64,000 nt of DNA from Chrysemys picta bellii (Eukaryota > Chordata > Testudines > Emydidae), in assembly GCF_011386835.1 (NCBI RefSeq), contig NC_088809.1:21211067-21275066 (forward strand). The letters are read 5' to 3'. Positions within the stretch are counted from its first letter, which is position 1; every line of letters begins with the position of its first letter. Position numbers and translations under genes: made by a program. Below are positions 32,460-42,794 of the stretch, piece by piece. Under the pieces are notes generated by a model, which was not told where the DNA came from, searched no databases, and saw only the letters and a list, made by a program, of their open reading frames with translations.

Positions 32460-32604
32460 CATAGAATCATAGAATCATAGAATATCAGGGTTGGAAGGGA
32501 CCTCAGGAGATCATCTAGTCCAACCCCCTGCTCAAAGCAGGACCAATTCCCAACTAAATCATCCCAGCCAGGGCTTTGTCAATCCAGGCCTTAAAAACCT
32601 CTAA
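32460..32604 (-). mobile_element. CR1 fragment in gag, 3' half (minus), split by MITE
   Basis: It starts with repeated AGAATCATAG units (inverted CR1 tail) and continues TCAGGGTTGGAAGGGACCTC and CTCAAAGCAGGACCAATTCCC. It resumes at 32893 after the MITE. Together the two parts cover about 229 bp of the CR1 3' end, a 5'-truncated insertion. Confidence 0.9.
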
Positions 32605-32889
32605 GGGTACATCTACACTACAGGGGGGAGTCGATTTAAGATACGCAAATTCAGCTACGTGAATAGCGTAGCTGAATTCGACGTATCGCAGCCGACTTAC
32701 CCCGTTGTGAGGACGGCGGCAAAATCGACTTCTGCAGCTTTTTGTCGGCGGCGCTTACTACCACCTCCGCTGGTGGAGTTAGAGCGCCGATTCGGGGATC
32801 GATTGTCGCGTCCCGACGGGACGCGATAAATTGATCCCCGAGAGGTCGATTTCTACCCGCCGATTCAGAGGGGTAGTATAGACCTAGCC
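32605..32889. mobile_element. Harbinger-like MITE nested in the CR1
   Basis: This 285-bp element has inverted ends, GGGTACATCTACACTA and TAGTATAGACCTAGCC, matching at about 13 of 16 bases. It is flanked by TAA (32602-32604) and TTA (32890-32892), consistent with a TWA 3-bp target duplication typical of PIF/Harbinger. Internal perfect or near-perfect hairpins lie at 32648-32679 and 32794-32839. The flanking CR1 sequence joins cleanly when the element is removed. Confidence 0.85.
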
Positions 32890-32892
32890 TTA

Positions 32893-32976
32893 GGATGGAG
32901 ATTCCACCACCTCCCTAGGGAACCCGTTCTAGTGCTTCACCACCCTCCTAGTGGAAAACTTTTTCCTAATATCCAA
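32893..32976 (-). mobile_element. CR1 fragment in gag, remainder after MITE (minus)
   Basis: GGATGGAGATTCCACCACCTCC...CCTAGTGGAAAACTTTTTCC continues the CR1 3' region interrupted at 32604. Gag sequence resumes at about 32977. Confidence 0.88.
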
Positions 32977-33160
32977 GTTAAAACACATGAGCATATAAAA
33001 GAATGTTCTAGATGTGGAAGGAGCCCCGACCTAGAAACTGGCCAGCCTATGGTCAGACCTGTCATATCTGCAAGAAGCAGAATCATTTTGCAAAAGTTTA
33101 TAACCGGAGAAGTCTGGAAAAACGTAGCAATATACGTTTAGTTCCAAATTCAAAAGTCTT
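32977..33160 (+). pseudogene. gag: gypsy gag zinc-knuckle region
   Basis: A frameshift is visible: one frame gives HIKECSRCGRSP and another gives CHICKKQNHFAKVYNRRSLE. The second is the CCHC zinc knuckle with spacing C-x2-C-x4-H-x4, but the last Cys is replaced by Tyr. Its normal role would be nucleic-acid binding during packaging. Confidence 0.8.
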
Positions 33161-33255
33161 AGGACATGGCTGTACCAGAGAACTTACAGCAGCGCAGCTG
33201 GACTGATGGACCTGTGCTGCTGTAAGCTCTCTAATTTAGACGATCTAAGCCGACA
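33161..33255. repeat. Short palindromic MITE-like fragment
   Basis: ACTTACAGCAGCGCAGCTGG and CTGTGCTGCTGTAAGCTCTC are mutually inverted around 33185-33230. It resembles a turtle MITE head and directly precedes the 701-bp element. Confidence 0.45.
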
Positions 33256-33956
33256 GGAGATTTTTTTCCCTCAGTGGTATCTGTCGGGCCAGCTCTAGCG
33301 CCCTCTGGTGCCGCATGCTCATGGGGCCCAGTCAGGCTCGCACCCTCTCAGTTCCTTCTTGCCGACTAACTCCGACAGAGGGGCAGGAGGGTGGGTCGTG
33401 GAATGGACGTGAGCAACCCATCTCGAAGAACAACAGTTACGGAAAGCTTAATAACCATTTTTGCTTCTCCGAGTGCTCACTCATGTCCATTCCACGTTAG
33501 GTGACTCCCAAGCGGTACCCAAGGATTTGGGTTCGAAGTTCAAGGAGAGGCAGATTGCAGCACTGCCCTACCAAACTTGGCATCATCTCTAGACTGCTGG
33601 GTGATGGCGTAGTGGGAGGAGAAGGCATGTACCAACAACCAGATCACTGCTCTGTAGATATCTTGGATCGGGACCTGGGCCAGAAACACCATTGACGAAG
33701 CCTGAGCTCTCATCAAAAGATGGCCGGAGGTGGGACGCCAGCCTGCCCAGAGCATGTACGAATGCAGGAAGTGATCCAGGATGAAATTCCCTGCGCCTGC
33801 CGAGGCAGGAGAAGTTGTTCTAGTGACTGTCACAGGCAGTAAGACGGAACTGAGAGGGTGCAGGACCAGCAGGGCCCCTTATACTAACGCATGAGCGTGT
33901 GGCACCAGAGGGCGCTAGAGTCTGCCCGACGGATACCACCGAGGAAAAAAATCTCC
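33256..33956. mobile_element. 701-bp non-autonomous element with 67-bp terminal inverted repeats
   Basis: Arms 33256-33322 and 33890-33956 are inverted copies (GGAGATTTTTTTCC... and CTCTAGCGCCCTCTGGTG common to both). A second internal inverted pair, GTGGAATGGACGTGAGCA near 33398 and GCTCACTCATGTCCATTCCAC near 33475, exists. There is no transposase ORF. It separates gag from protease in the gypsy element. A short related piece is at 54488-54565. Confidence 0.8.
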
Positions 33957-34130
33957 AGCAATTGTGCTTGGGTCATGTGCACACGGACAAGGGGGTCTTG
34001 ACAGTTACACTACCCACTAATGGAACATTTATTTCATATGTAATAGACACAGGTCCACAAGTTAATGTCACTTCAGAAGAAATCATAACATTTCTCTGTA
34101 GTAAGAGAACAAATACAAATTAATTTACAA
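33957..34130 (+). pseudogene. gypsy protease remnant
   Basis: The open frame contains LCLGHVHTDKGV and the aspartic-protease active-site motif as YVIDTGPQVNVTSEE. Asp-Thr-Gly is kept but the following residue is Pro instead of the usual Ala. In an intact element this enzyme cleaves Gag and Pol. The frame stops at about 34123. Confidence 0.8.
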
Positions 34131-35207
34131 CCTTATAGTGGTGAAAAAATTCCTGTTATGGGTATTTGTGAATCACAGGTCAAAGTTAAAGATAATTTAG
34201 AAAACGTAAGATTTCTAGTAGTTAAAGGACAAAGCATTTCCATTTGAGGCTTAAAAGCATGTTTAGCGCTAAATCTAATTGGCAGAATTCAGGCTCTTCA
34301 GGGTTCTGAAACTCTGGAAATAGAACATCAATTTACAGAGTTATTAGTCAATTGGATACAATGCGTAAAATGAAACAAAGAAACCAGTTACATATGCAAC
34401 TAGAAAAATACCCTTAGCTTCGAGAACTAGGGTACAAAAGGAATGGGAAAGGTTAGTTCATTTAGATATAATTAAAAGAATGGAAGAGCCAATTGAGTGG
34501 ATGAATTCATTAGTAATAGCAGAAAAGAATGATGGATTCTCATGTTTATGCTTAGCTCCAAAAGACTTAAATAAGTATGTTAAACGGGAACATTTTAAAA
34601 TACCTACCGGGAAAGAAATATTTGGACAAATGTCAAGAGCAAAATATTTTTAGATGCTTCGAATGGATTTTGGCAGATACCGTTGGAGCAAGAAAGTCAA
34701 TTGCTATGTACATTTAACACACCTTTTGGATGTTAGTGGTTTAAAAGATGACTTTGGGGATTACGTTTTGCTCCAGAGGCATTTCACAGAGCAATACAAG
34801 AGTTTTGAAAATATAGATGGCACGCCAAGTGTACGGGGATGATATGATAACACGGAGAAGAACTTTAGACGAGCATAATAGAAGATTGGCTGAAGCATTA
34901 TCTAGAGCAAAAGAAGCAGGATTGAAACGTAACAAAAATAAATATAGATTCAAAGTGTAAGAATTAACATTTCTAGGAGAAAAACTCACCAGCCAGGGAT
35001 TACAGATTGATCCGCAGCGAATACAACCCATTGATAATATCGCTTACCCACAAGATTAGGAGTCATTACAGAAAGTTTTGAGTAGAGCTAAATTTGTAGG
35101 AAAATACATACCTAACCTAGCAGTAAAAACAACCCATTTAAGGGCTTTGTTTTGTAAAAATATTTGGAGGGAATGGAACTGGTCATATCAACAAGAATTA
35201 AATTAAA
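34131..35207 (+). pseudogene. gypsy reverse transcriptase remnant
   Basis: Segments across frames match RT: about 34390-34480 (linker), 34645-34800 with FLDASNGFWQIPLEQES and a downstream FGLRFAPEAFHRAIQEF-like block, and about 34820 with VYGDDMI at the catalytic box, where YxDD has Gly as x. At least eight stops or shifts occur. In intact elements it copies the RNA genome into DNA. Confidence 0.8.
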
Positions 35208-35398
35208 TTAATGGAGATATCCTATCTCCTAGAACTGGAAGGGACCTTGAAAGATCATCAAGTCCAGCCCCCTGCCTTCACTAGCAGGACCAAGTACTGA
35301 TTTTGCCCCAGATCCCTAAGTGGCCCCCTCAAAGATTGAACTCACAACCCTGGGTTTAGCAGGCCAATGCTCAAACCTCTGAACTATCCCTCCCCCCT
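35208..35398 (-). repeat. tRNA-derived SINE inserted in gypsy pol (minus)
   Basis: The minus strand shows GGGAGGGATAGTTCAGAGG and TTGAGTTCAATC-type A and B boxes and the TCCATTAA end. The tail with GGAGATATCCTATCTCC matches the 23074 copy rather than the 6876 one. It separates RT from RNase H. Confidence 0.88.
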
Positions 35399-35439
35399 AT
35401 GAATTCTAACGAATAAAAACAGCTCCACTAGTAAAATGA

Positions 35440-35864
35440 TTTGATAGTAACAGACTTACAAAATTGGCTTCAGATGAAACCTACCAAAGTCTAGGAGCAG
35501 TTCCATTACAAAAATATGGTGATTTATGGAAACCAGTTGCTTATGCATGTACAGCCATGTCGAAAACAGAATGTCAGTATGCTCAAATACAGGAGGAGGC
35601 TTTAGCATTGGTTTTTGCATGCAAAAGGTTTCCCATATTTATATGTGGTAGATCAGTACTGGCAGAAACAGATCATAAACCATCAGTGAATATTTCAAAA
35701 AGGAACATGCCAGACATATCTCCTCAGTTACAAAGATGGTTTTTTTTCAATTGCATTTATATGATTTTAAATTAGAACACCAGCCAGGCAAATCCTTAAT
35801 TGTTGCCGATACTCTTTCTAGCGCTTATGATGTAACCAATGCAATTAAAAAAAGATGATGTGGT
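35440..35864 (+). pseudogene. gypsy RNase H remnant
   Basis: A 104-codon open frame has ASDETYQSLGAVPLQKYGD, WKPVAYACTAMSKTECQYAQI, EEALALVFACKRF and ETDHKPSVNI, the RNase H-like domain of Ty3/gypsy. The first catalytic Asp region (KLASDETYQSLGA) and the Glu of KTECQYAQIQEEALA are present. A frameshift follows a T-run at 35738. It removes the RNA strand during reverse transcription in intact elements. Confidence 0.88.
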
Positions 35865-37151
35865 CGGGACATCACACCCCGTATTCTTCATGCAAATATG
35901 GTTAGGATATGAATACAGCATAACTAAGATATACATTATGCAAGATGGCTCCTGTAAGATATCATTGGAAAGGTTATGATTTACTGGATGTGATTATCCA
36001 ATTTGTATGCATGTCTCCTTTCTGTATCTGAAGTTACGACTATTGACTATGTAACAATTACAACTGTGTGTGTACTTGGGGAAATGCCCACGAGACAGTA
36101 AGCCATCAGACTTAATGGGCCATTAGAAAAAGGCAATGAGTCTTTGAAGATGTGGCTCTTCCATCTGTCTGGAGTTCCTTCCTGTGGACGTTGCAAATAA
36201 ACCTGGTTTCATAGTTGCTTTGACACTGCAAGATCGCCTGATCTGGGGTTGGACTAGATGACCTCTTGAGGTCCCTTCCAACCCTGATATTCTATGATTC
36301 TATGAAAATACCACCTTGGACACTGCTGGTACTTTTCCTCTGTAGGGGGATGGGGATCAAACAAAGGTTTCCCACCTTAGGTAAATCCTTTTTAAGGCTG
36401 GGGAAGGGGTTAAGCTGGGGTCTCTCCTCCATTGCCTATCCAAGAAGAAAGACTGCTGAAACTACCTGGAGGGACAAAGGAACTATCCTGAGGGGAAAGG
36501 CAGGGGTGAGTCCAGACTGAGACAAGGGTCCAGTCTGTAAGAAGAAATAACTGGAACTCTGAGCTACAGCAACTCTGCAACTTGCCTAAAATAATATTTA
36601 GAGTGAGAAATTACTTCTTGAACCCAGTCTCTGTAAGATCTTAAGCTTCGTTTGCATGTTTTCTTTTATTTGCTGAGTAATCTGCTTTCTTCTGTTTGCT
36701 ATCCCTTATAATCGCTTAAAACCTGCCTTTAATAGTTAATAAATTCGTTGTGTTTATTATTAAACCCAGTTTGTGCCATTTCCAACTCGGGGTGGGGGGG
36801 AAGAAGTCGTGCAGATCTCGCTTCACATTGAGGGAGAGGGTGAATTTTTATGAGCTTGCGCTTTGCAGATCTTTCTATACAGCACAAGACAGTATTATTT
36901 TGGGTTTATTCCCCAAAGGGAGTGTGCACATGAGTGAGTGCTGGGCGAATCCTCTCACACAGAGCTGACTTCAGTCTGTATCTGTAGCTGGGTGTGGCCC
37001 TACCTGTGTGTGCTGCAAGAGGCCAGAGAGCCTAATTCAGCAAAACACGGAGAGGAAATCTAGGCTGGTGCAGCAGGAGGGGTTCAGTGAAACCCCAGTA
37101 CATCAGGTGGCATCCTGGATGGGGTGAGGGGTGGGAGTCTAACCTGTCACA
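35865..37151 (+). mobile_element. Solo retroviral-type LTR inserted in gypsy pol, GTGGT target duplication
   Basis: Perfect GTGGT copies flank it (35860-35864 and 37152-37156). The element ends GTCACA; its start reads CGGGAC, presumably from TG with one base change. Removing it restores a continuous gypsy reading frame across the junction. AATAAA occurs at about 36196 and 36738. The sequence TTATG-TTTACTGG-TATGATTAT shared with the LTR at 56562 indicates related families. A short CR1 3' end lies inside at 36246-36305. Confidence 0.85.
36246..36305 (+). mobile_element. Very short CR1 3' end inside the LTR
   Basis: GGTTGGACTAGATGACCTCTTGAGGTCCC...TATTCTATGATTCTATGA is the last 60 bp of CR1, matching the 3' end at 52270-52331. 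It is an extreme 5' truncation and is nested third-level (CR1 in LTR in gypsy). Confidence 0.9.
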
Positions 37152-38195
37152 GTGGTGCATGTAGATGTACTTAAAATTTATTCCTATATCATAAAGTGTA
37201 TAGGAAGAACTTAGTCAAGCAACTAGAAAGGATGAGAATTTACAATGGGTTCTTACAGCTATTCAAAAAGGATATAATAAGAAAAATGATACTGAAGCCA
37301 TATAATCAATTTTTTCAAGACTTATCAGTAATTGAAGGAATTTTGTATAAAGGTAACAGAGTAGTAACTCCTTCATGGTTAATAGCAGAGGTGTTGGAAT
37401 GCATATAGGGGGGACATTTGGTATAGAAAAATGGAAATGTAGCGCAAAAGAAGTTCTGTATAGGCCACAAACTAATTAAAACACAGAGGATTATACAAAA
37501 GAATGTGATACTTGTCAAAAATGTAGAAATGATCAGTCTAAACAACCTACGACATTTATTCTAGCCAACTTGAGACCTTGGTCTAAGGTAGGTGTAGATC
37601 TATTTGAATATATAAAGGACATGCATATGTTATACTTGATTATTTTTCACATTTTCCTGAAATATCCATACAAGGAAACACATGGGCCAAACAAGTCGCT
37701 AATAAAATAAATCAATTTTTGCAAGTCATGGCACTCCTAATACGGTAATGACGGATAATAGGTCTCAATTTCAAAACCAAACGTTTTGCCATAGCATATG
37801 ATTTCACACCTACTGCTTCAAGTCCGCGTTACCTACAATCTAGTTGCAAATGGCATTAAAATAGTAAAGAGAATACCAACAAAAGCTGAAGAAACAAATA
37901 CTGATTTATATTTGGCATTATTAAATTATAGAACTTTGCCATTCCAACTGGCTTCATCATCTGCACAGTTGTTGTTTAGCAGAAAGCGTGGAAACAGATG
38001 ACAGACGTTTATTCGAGAAAGATATAAGGAAAGGAAGAAGCATAAATATCAGTTGAGTTTGTATCAAAAGACTTATTCTGATAGAGGATCACGGAAAGGA
38101 GCTTATTTGAAACCTAATGATAGAGTATGTATCTGTCATGGGAGAAACGGGGCTCAGAAAGCCACTGTAACAAACCAAGTAGCACAGGAATTTAC
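37152..38195 (+). pseudogene. gypsy integrase remnant
   Basis: The Zn-binding region has VIEGILYKGNRVVTPSWL and, later, CDTCQKCRN, followed by the catalytic core with VGVDLFEY (first Asp) and MTDNRSQF (second Asp). LYLALLNYRTLPFQLASSSAQLLF lies downstream at 37908-37980 and LYQKTYSDRGSRKGAYLKPNDRV at about 38059-38130, the C-terminal region. Frames change repeatedly and the core Glu is not clearly identifiable. The enzyme would insert the cDNA into the genome. Confidence 0.83.
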
Positions 38196-38463
38196 AAGAG
38201 ACATAAGAACAGCCATGCTGGGTCGGACCAATGGTCAATTTAGCCCAATATCCCATCTCCCGACAGTGCTGCAGAGGGAATGAACAGAATAGGTCAACTA
38301 TCCAGTGATCCATCCATCATCCAGTCCCGGCTTCTGGCAGTCAGAGGCGTAGGGGCACCAGAGTATGGGGTTGTGTCACTGACCATCTTGGCTAATAGCC
38401 ACTGATGGACTTATCCTCCATGAACGTATCTAATTCTTTTTTCAACCTTCTGGCCTTCACAAT
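38196..38463 (-). mobile_element. CR1-type fragment in gypsy C-terminal region (minus)
   Basis: It begins ACATAAGAACAGCCATGCTGGGTCGGACC and contains CTTGGCTAATAGCCACTGATGG and CCATGAACGTATCTAATTC, the same inverted subfamily as 18218-18655 but with a shorter 3' end. It is inserted after the integrase region. Confidence 0.75.
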
Positions 38464-38608
38464 ACCTTATGATGCCGTGACTAATAAAGGGCAAGCATCC
38501 AAACGAAACTGGCGACATCTGGAATCATTACCCAGAAGACCAGGCTTAGCTGAAAAAAGAAAGGATACAGTACAGCAACGACAGCAGTGAGAAAACGAAA
38601 ATGACGCC
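38464..38608 (+). pseudogene. gypsy pol C-terminal tail remnant
   Basis: This part reads RPGLAEKRKDTVQQRQQ and similar basic residues between the CR1 fragment and the MITE copy; a stop follows. The tail continues after the MITE at 38706-38850 (RHRRPVKRLLENEYDHSDIDG) and ends just before the 3' LTR. Confidence 0.6.
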
Positions 38609-38705
38609 GAACTCTGTGTAAGCTCGCAAACGCGTCCCTTTCGCCAACCAGAAGCTGGTCCAATAAAAGATATTCCCTCCCCCACCGTGTGTCTCTAATA
38701 TCCTC
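38609..38705. mobile_element. MITE partial copy (TTGGTCCAATAAAAGATAT family)
   Basis: ACTCTGTGTAAGCTCGCAAACG and CCAGAAGCTGGTCCAATAAAAGATATTCCC...TGTCTCTAATATCCT match the right half of the family at 41983-42515; the left half is missing. It interrupts the gypsy C-terminal tail. Confidence 0.75.
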
Positions 38706-38886
38706 AGACGGTCTGCATACAGCATTCTGCTACGTAATAAGAACTTCAGTAATACAGCAAATATAGCAGTTAGACGCTCCGTGCGTCACAGACGACCTGT
38801 TAAAAGACTTCTAGAAAACGAGTATGATCATTCCGATATAGACGGATGAATACATTGGTTCTAAAATAAACCTCGCGGAAAAGAGA
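38706..38886 (+). pseudogene. gypsy pol end and polypurine-like tract
   Basis: Basic residues RSVRHRRPVKRLLENEYDHS precede the stop near 38850. A purine-rich GCGGAAAAGAGA directly precedes the 3' LTR at 38887 and is the expected position of the plus-strand primer tract. Confidence 0.55.
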
Positions 38887-39074
38887 TGGGGTATCACTGT
38901 GGCTTTGAGCCAATGACTAGCCTTTCTGGGGCGTGGGAGCTGGTTTCAGGTTATACTGATAGACAGGCGTTAAGATGCTCTGTCTACATTTTAACTACGC
39001 ATCTAATAAAGATTGTTGTTAAGTTGCTAGCAATGAACTATTATTAGCACTGGTGATTACCTGAATGTAAAACA
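38887..39074 (+). mobile_element. Ty3/gypsy 3' LTR
   Basis: This LTR of 188 bp starts TGGGGTATCACTGTGG and ends TGTAAAACA. It shares GTTAAGATGCTCTGTCTACA, CTAATAAAGATTGTTGTTAAG and GCTAGCAA with the 5' LTR remnant. AATAAA occurs at 39005-39010. A target duplication could not be matched because the 5' LTR start is lost. Confidence 0.8.
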
Positions 39075-41974
39075 AGCCAGCGCTTTCCTGGCTGGGGAGA
39101 GGCAGAGCCCTCAGGAGGTAGGGAAAGAGGGCCCTCCCCCAAATGACACGCCGATCTCGGCCTCTTATTATTTAATGTTTATAAGGCAGCAGGTTGCAAA
39201 GGGCACAGCCAGGATCGGGACCCTGCTGTGCCAGGTGCTGTGCAGACACAGTGGAAGTCACCACTCATCTGTCCATAGGTCCCCTTATCTCTCTAGCTCC
39301 TCTCCTATGCCCCGGTCTGTCTCGCTACCGTAACAGCCCGGGTCGACCTCTGTGATCTGCACACCGAGGGCTGGACCGGAGCCCAGCCTTCACGTCCGTG
39401 CAGCAGCATCAGGTGGAATAAGACAGACAGACATGCGGCATCTCCACTGCAGGCAGGAGGGAAAGCAGGGGTCGTGCAGCCAGCACGGCCTGGGCCTCAG
39501 GCAGTGGGCAGTGCTGGGGGCAGAGGAAGTCCTGGAGGAAGACTTGGCTCTTCTCCTGAGCCATGGGTGAGTGCAGCTAATGCAGTGCAGAGGAGGACGC
39601 CGTCACCACTAGCAGGTAGGGCCTGTGGTTGCTGAGTTGAACAGAGGCGAGACGGGGTTAAGGAGGCTCCTGCCCTGTCTCTGTGCCCCCTGCCTGCCCC
39701 CCACAGAGACCTGCTTGGTGTTTAACAGCCTGGCTTCCTAAGTGCTGTAAAATCCACCCGCTGACTCAAACTGCCTGGAAAATCAGAGTTCCTCGTGGGG
39801 GCGCAGGCTAGGGCCTAGGGGCCAAGTTTGGGGGCGACTGAGCAAGGAGTTCCCAAGATGCAACCTCCCCCCGAAAATAGCACCTGACGTTTTCCGGTTC
39901 GGCTACCTTGTTTTGCACACACCTGGGGCTCGAGCTACGGCTCTGATCCTCCCACAGCCGACGAGCCCTTATGGCGCCGTAGGGTCCAGGCGCAGAGACT
40001 AGTCTGGATCTCTGTTAGATGCTCCCCGGTGAAAGGAAATGCTGCCCATGCCTCCACCTCCAGTCACTGCCCCAGTCCCCTGGGAGCTGAGGGCTGTGCT
40101 AGCACATGGAGACTCCGCGCTCCCTTTGCATTCGCGGCATTCTGAAATGTTACTTGCTGCCGAATTTCAGCTTTCATTGCATAGTCAAAGGGTCTGGCTC
40201 TTACGGCTGCAGTGATGCCAATCTTTGAGATAAGTCTTGCGGTATTTGGAGCTTTGCCTAATGCCCCAGCTCCTGGAGGCATGGGATCGTGGTTTACAGT
40301 TAAAGGAAGGAAGTTTCTAGCTCCCATGATGGCAGAGAAAAGCTTGAAAAGCTGCCCCAGGTGCACCCTAAAGGCTCCAAAACCAGAAGACAAATAAACT
40401 GAGCCCCACATTTGTCAATTTAAAAAAAAAATCTCATGACTTTAAGCCAATCTCACGCTTATTATTCATTTTTTTTTAATCGTGATGTTGTAAGTCTTGG
40501 TGTTGGCCACACTGTGCTCGTAAAGAGTGCTTTCCAAGAGGAGCTGAATGTAAACTGGTGCCCAGCTGCCTGCCTGAGTCTGCAGACAGACCGCTCCAGC
40601 GCTTGGGCAGCTGCTCTGTGCTTTGCCAAGCTGCAGCAGAGCGCAGCTCACGAGGCTCTGCTCCGTCAGGCAGTCGGGAAATTGTCAGGAATCAAGTCAG
40701 TGTTTGGACTCGAGCGGACAGCTGTGAAATTAGCCCATGCCACTGCTGCAGCTGGACGGACCAACGCCAAATGGGACGATGTGCCAGGGACACCAGATCA
40801 AAAGCCAAGAGAGCAAGGAGTTCTTCAGCTCTTTGTCTTACAACCTAACCCCATGACCACCTTCCCTTTCCCTAGGGGGGCCTCCTTGCATGGCACCACA
40901 CACACACACTCACACACACTTCAAAGCAGGGGTCAGAATGGAATTTTTATTGGGGATGCCACATTTGCATTCCTTTGTCAGAACAGATTTCAAAGAGCTC
41001 AACAGGAATTCACACCCTCTGTGCACATAATAAGTCGATCAGGAATTCAGTGCCCTGAGGGAAAAAGTTTTTGTTTCCCCCACTCTTCCTGTAGGCACTA
41101 GGGCTGTGGGCTATTTCTCCCCCTCTCGCTCCCCCTCCCCCTTCTGTAGTATTTCTGAGGTACCTATCACCATGGTAGCTAGAGAGCTGTATCTTAGAGC
41201 GGTGTGATTCTGCCGTGTGCATGCGGACGCGGGCAGGTGCGTCCAGATGTGCAGTTCTGCAGGGTGCATGCATGTCTACACGTGCAATTCTGCAGTGTGT
41301 CGTGCATATAGATGTGTAAGGCGGCCGTGTGCACACTGTTGGGCACTCTTCCTGCACAGAAGGGCGTTGGAGGAAGGCTGCCAGGCGCTGTGAAGGCAGG
41401 CTGATACACCACCCCGCCCCACAAACAACTGCATTTCAAATGATAGGGGCATTTCGCCTCCAGCTGGATCAGTCAGCCAGCGCACAGCCATGCCCAGTCA
41501 GTGCTGGGTGACCGATACCGCAAGGAGCCCTGGAAAGCATTGCTTTCAGTCTGCAGTCAGAATGAAGCGCTGCTCAGACCGGCCAGGTGCATACGCAGGG
41601 AGTCATCTCACACCCTTCAGAGGCCTGCTCTGATCAGTGTAATCGCGCTCCCTCCGGATCTCACAAAGCCGCTGGGAAGGGCAGGGGACCAGGGAATTCC
41701 AGGGCCCCTTAATACTGAGTGTTCCTTCCGTATGGTCTAAGTCCTGGTGAGTTTATTTCCCTTTGGTGACCTGCTACAATAAAAATACCACCAGATAGCG
41801 AGGGCTGCTTTCCAATCCGTGCAAAGAAAAGGAGAGATCCCGTCAGCGTTGCGTGTGTGAATGCGCGTGCATGGACGTGCAGATATGCTCACCCGCAGAG
41901 AAAGGCCGGGCACACGTTTGCATGTGCAGAGATGTGGTTTGTGTTTCAGTTGCAGCCTATTTTGTTTCTCGGAT
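39075..41974. other. Unique DNA with old repeat fragments, no recognised gene
   Basis: Fragments include a CORE-SINE/L2-like tail at 39165-39260 (GTGCCAGGTGCTGTGCAGACAC), an AATCTCATGACTTTAAGCC-type MITE core at about 40425-40500 related to 19405-19696, and a (CA)n tract at 40898-40920. The frame at 40436-41101 (221 codons) spans that MITE core and a (CA)n tract and shows no domain. The 41195-41335 region carries degenerate GTGCA-TTCTGCAG-GTGC modules. Confidence 0.35.
40898..40920. repeat. Short (CA)n microsatellite
   Basis: Uninterrupted or nearly so CACACACACAC with a TCACACACAC continuation to 40920. Confidence 0.85.
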
Positions 41975-41982
41975 GCGGCGTT

Positions 41983-42515
41983 GTTGTAGCCGTGCCGGTC
42001 CCAGGATATGAGAGAGACAAGGTGGGTGAGGTTATAGCGTTTATTGGACCAACTTCTGTTGGGGAGAGAGACACGCTTTCGGGCTTACACGGAGCTCTTC
42101 TTCAGGCCTGGGAAAGGTGCTGGGAACCTCCCAGCTACCGGTAAATACAAGCTGGAATAGATTGTTTAGCATAAGTAGTCAGCACATATTTCAAAGTGGC
42201 CTGTTAACTCCCCTCCAGTCACAGTGGGGAAAGGAAGGGGGGCATGGCTGTGGGGCGGGCGGGGGAGGGAGGCTGTTAGTGGGTTATGGATTGTTGCAAT
42301 AAACCATAAATCCAGGTGCTCTGTTCAGTCCGTGATTTTTAGTGTCGAGCAGAGTTATGAATTTAATCTCCCTGGCTCGTCTTTCGAAAGTGTTGTGCAG
42401 CTTTCCTTTGAGGATGAGGACTGATAGGTCAGACGGACCGCGATCGCTTGTCTCTCTCACCCACAGAGGTTGGTCCAATAAAAGATATTACCTCCCCCAC
42501 CTGGTCTCTCTGTTT
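41983..42515. mobile_element. Near full-length MITE (TTGGACCAAC family)
   Basis: Left: GTTGTAGCCGTGCCGGTCCCAGGATATGAGAGAGACAAGGTGGGTGAGG; right: TTGTCTCTCTCACCCACAGAGGTTGGTCCAATAAAAGATATTACC. These are imperfect terminal inverted repeats. The interior holds GAAGAGCTC and CTCGTCTTTCGAAAGTGTTG segments typical of the longer family members. It has no ORF. It is the longest of three copies in the window (others 31894 and 38609). Confidence 0.85.
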
Positions 42516-42794
42516 TCTTTCTCATCAGTTAAAGTGAGAGCTAGATGGTGTGGCTAACAGGAAATCCAAAGTCAACAGAACACAACTAATACACTAGCCG
42601 GGAATTTGCTTTTATTCAGTTCTTTTCACATTCAGGTCTCACCTGGCGGTTAGTCAGACAAAGGCAGGGTGGAGAAAAACCACAGCCGGTCTGTATTGAG
42701 CGGCTCCCAGGCACCTGCTAGAAAACCTGCTTCATTGAAAGGGACAGGACAACAGCGGATTGAGGCCGGATGCTGCTGAGCTCTGACTCTTTGA
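42516..42794. other. No recognised feature
   Basis: A 279-bp unique stretch between the MITE and the split palindromic repeat. Confidence 0.3.

Larger units (their letters stand above)
31361..39074 (+). mobile_element. Decayed Ty3/gypsy LTR retrotransposon riddled with later insertions
   Basis: Between LTR remnants (31361-31508 and 38887-39074) lie, in order, gag, zinc knuckle, protease, reverse transcriptase, RNase H and integrase pieces on the plus strand, the Ty3/gypsy gene order. Gag sequence and the short LTR resemble the Mag/SURL-type vertebrate lineage, by recognition rather than alignment. No env is seen. Stops and frameshifts affect every domain. At least nine secondary insertions are embedded: two MITE copies of one family, three CR1 fragments, one Harbinger-like MITE, one 701-bp long-TIR element, one SINE and one solo LTR. 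Without them the element would be roughly 4-4.5 kb. Confidence 0.85.

Noticed and set aside
40436..41101. A 221-codon plus-strand open frame
   Set aside because: It starts within an old MITE core and crosses a (CA)n tract; no domain is recognisable and the residue pattern is not protein-like throughout.
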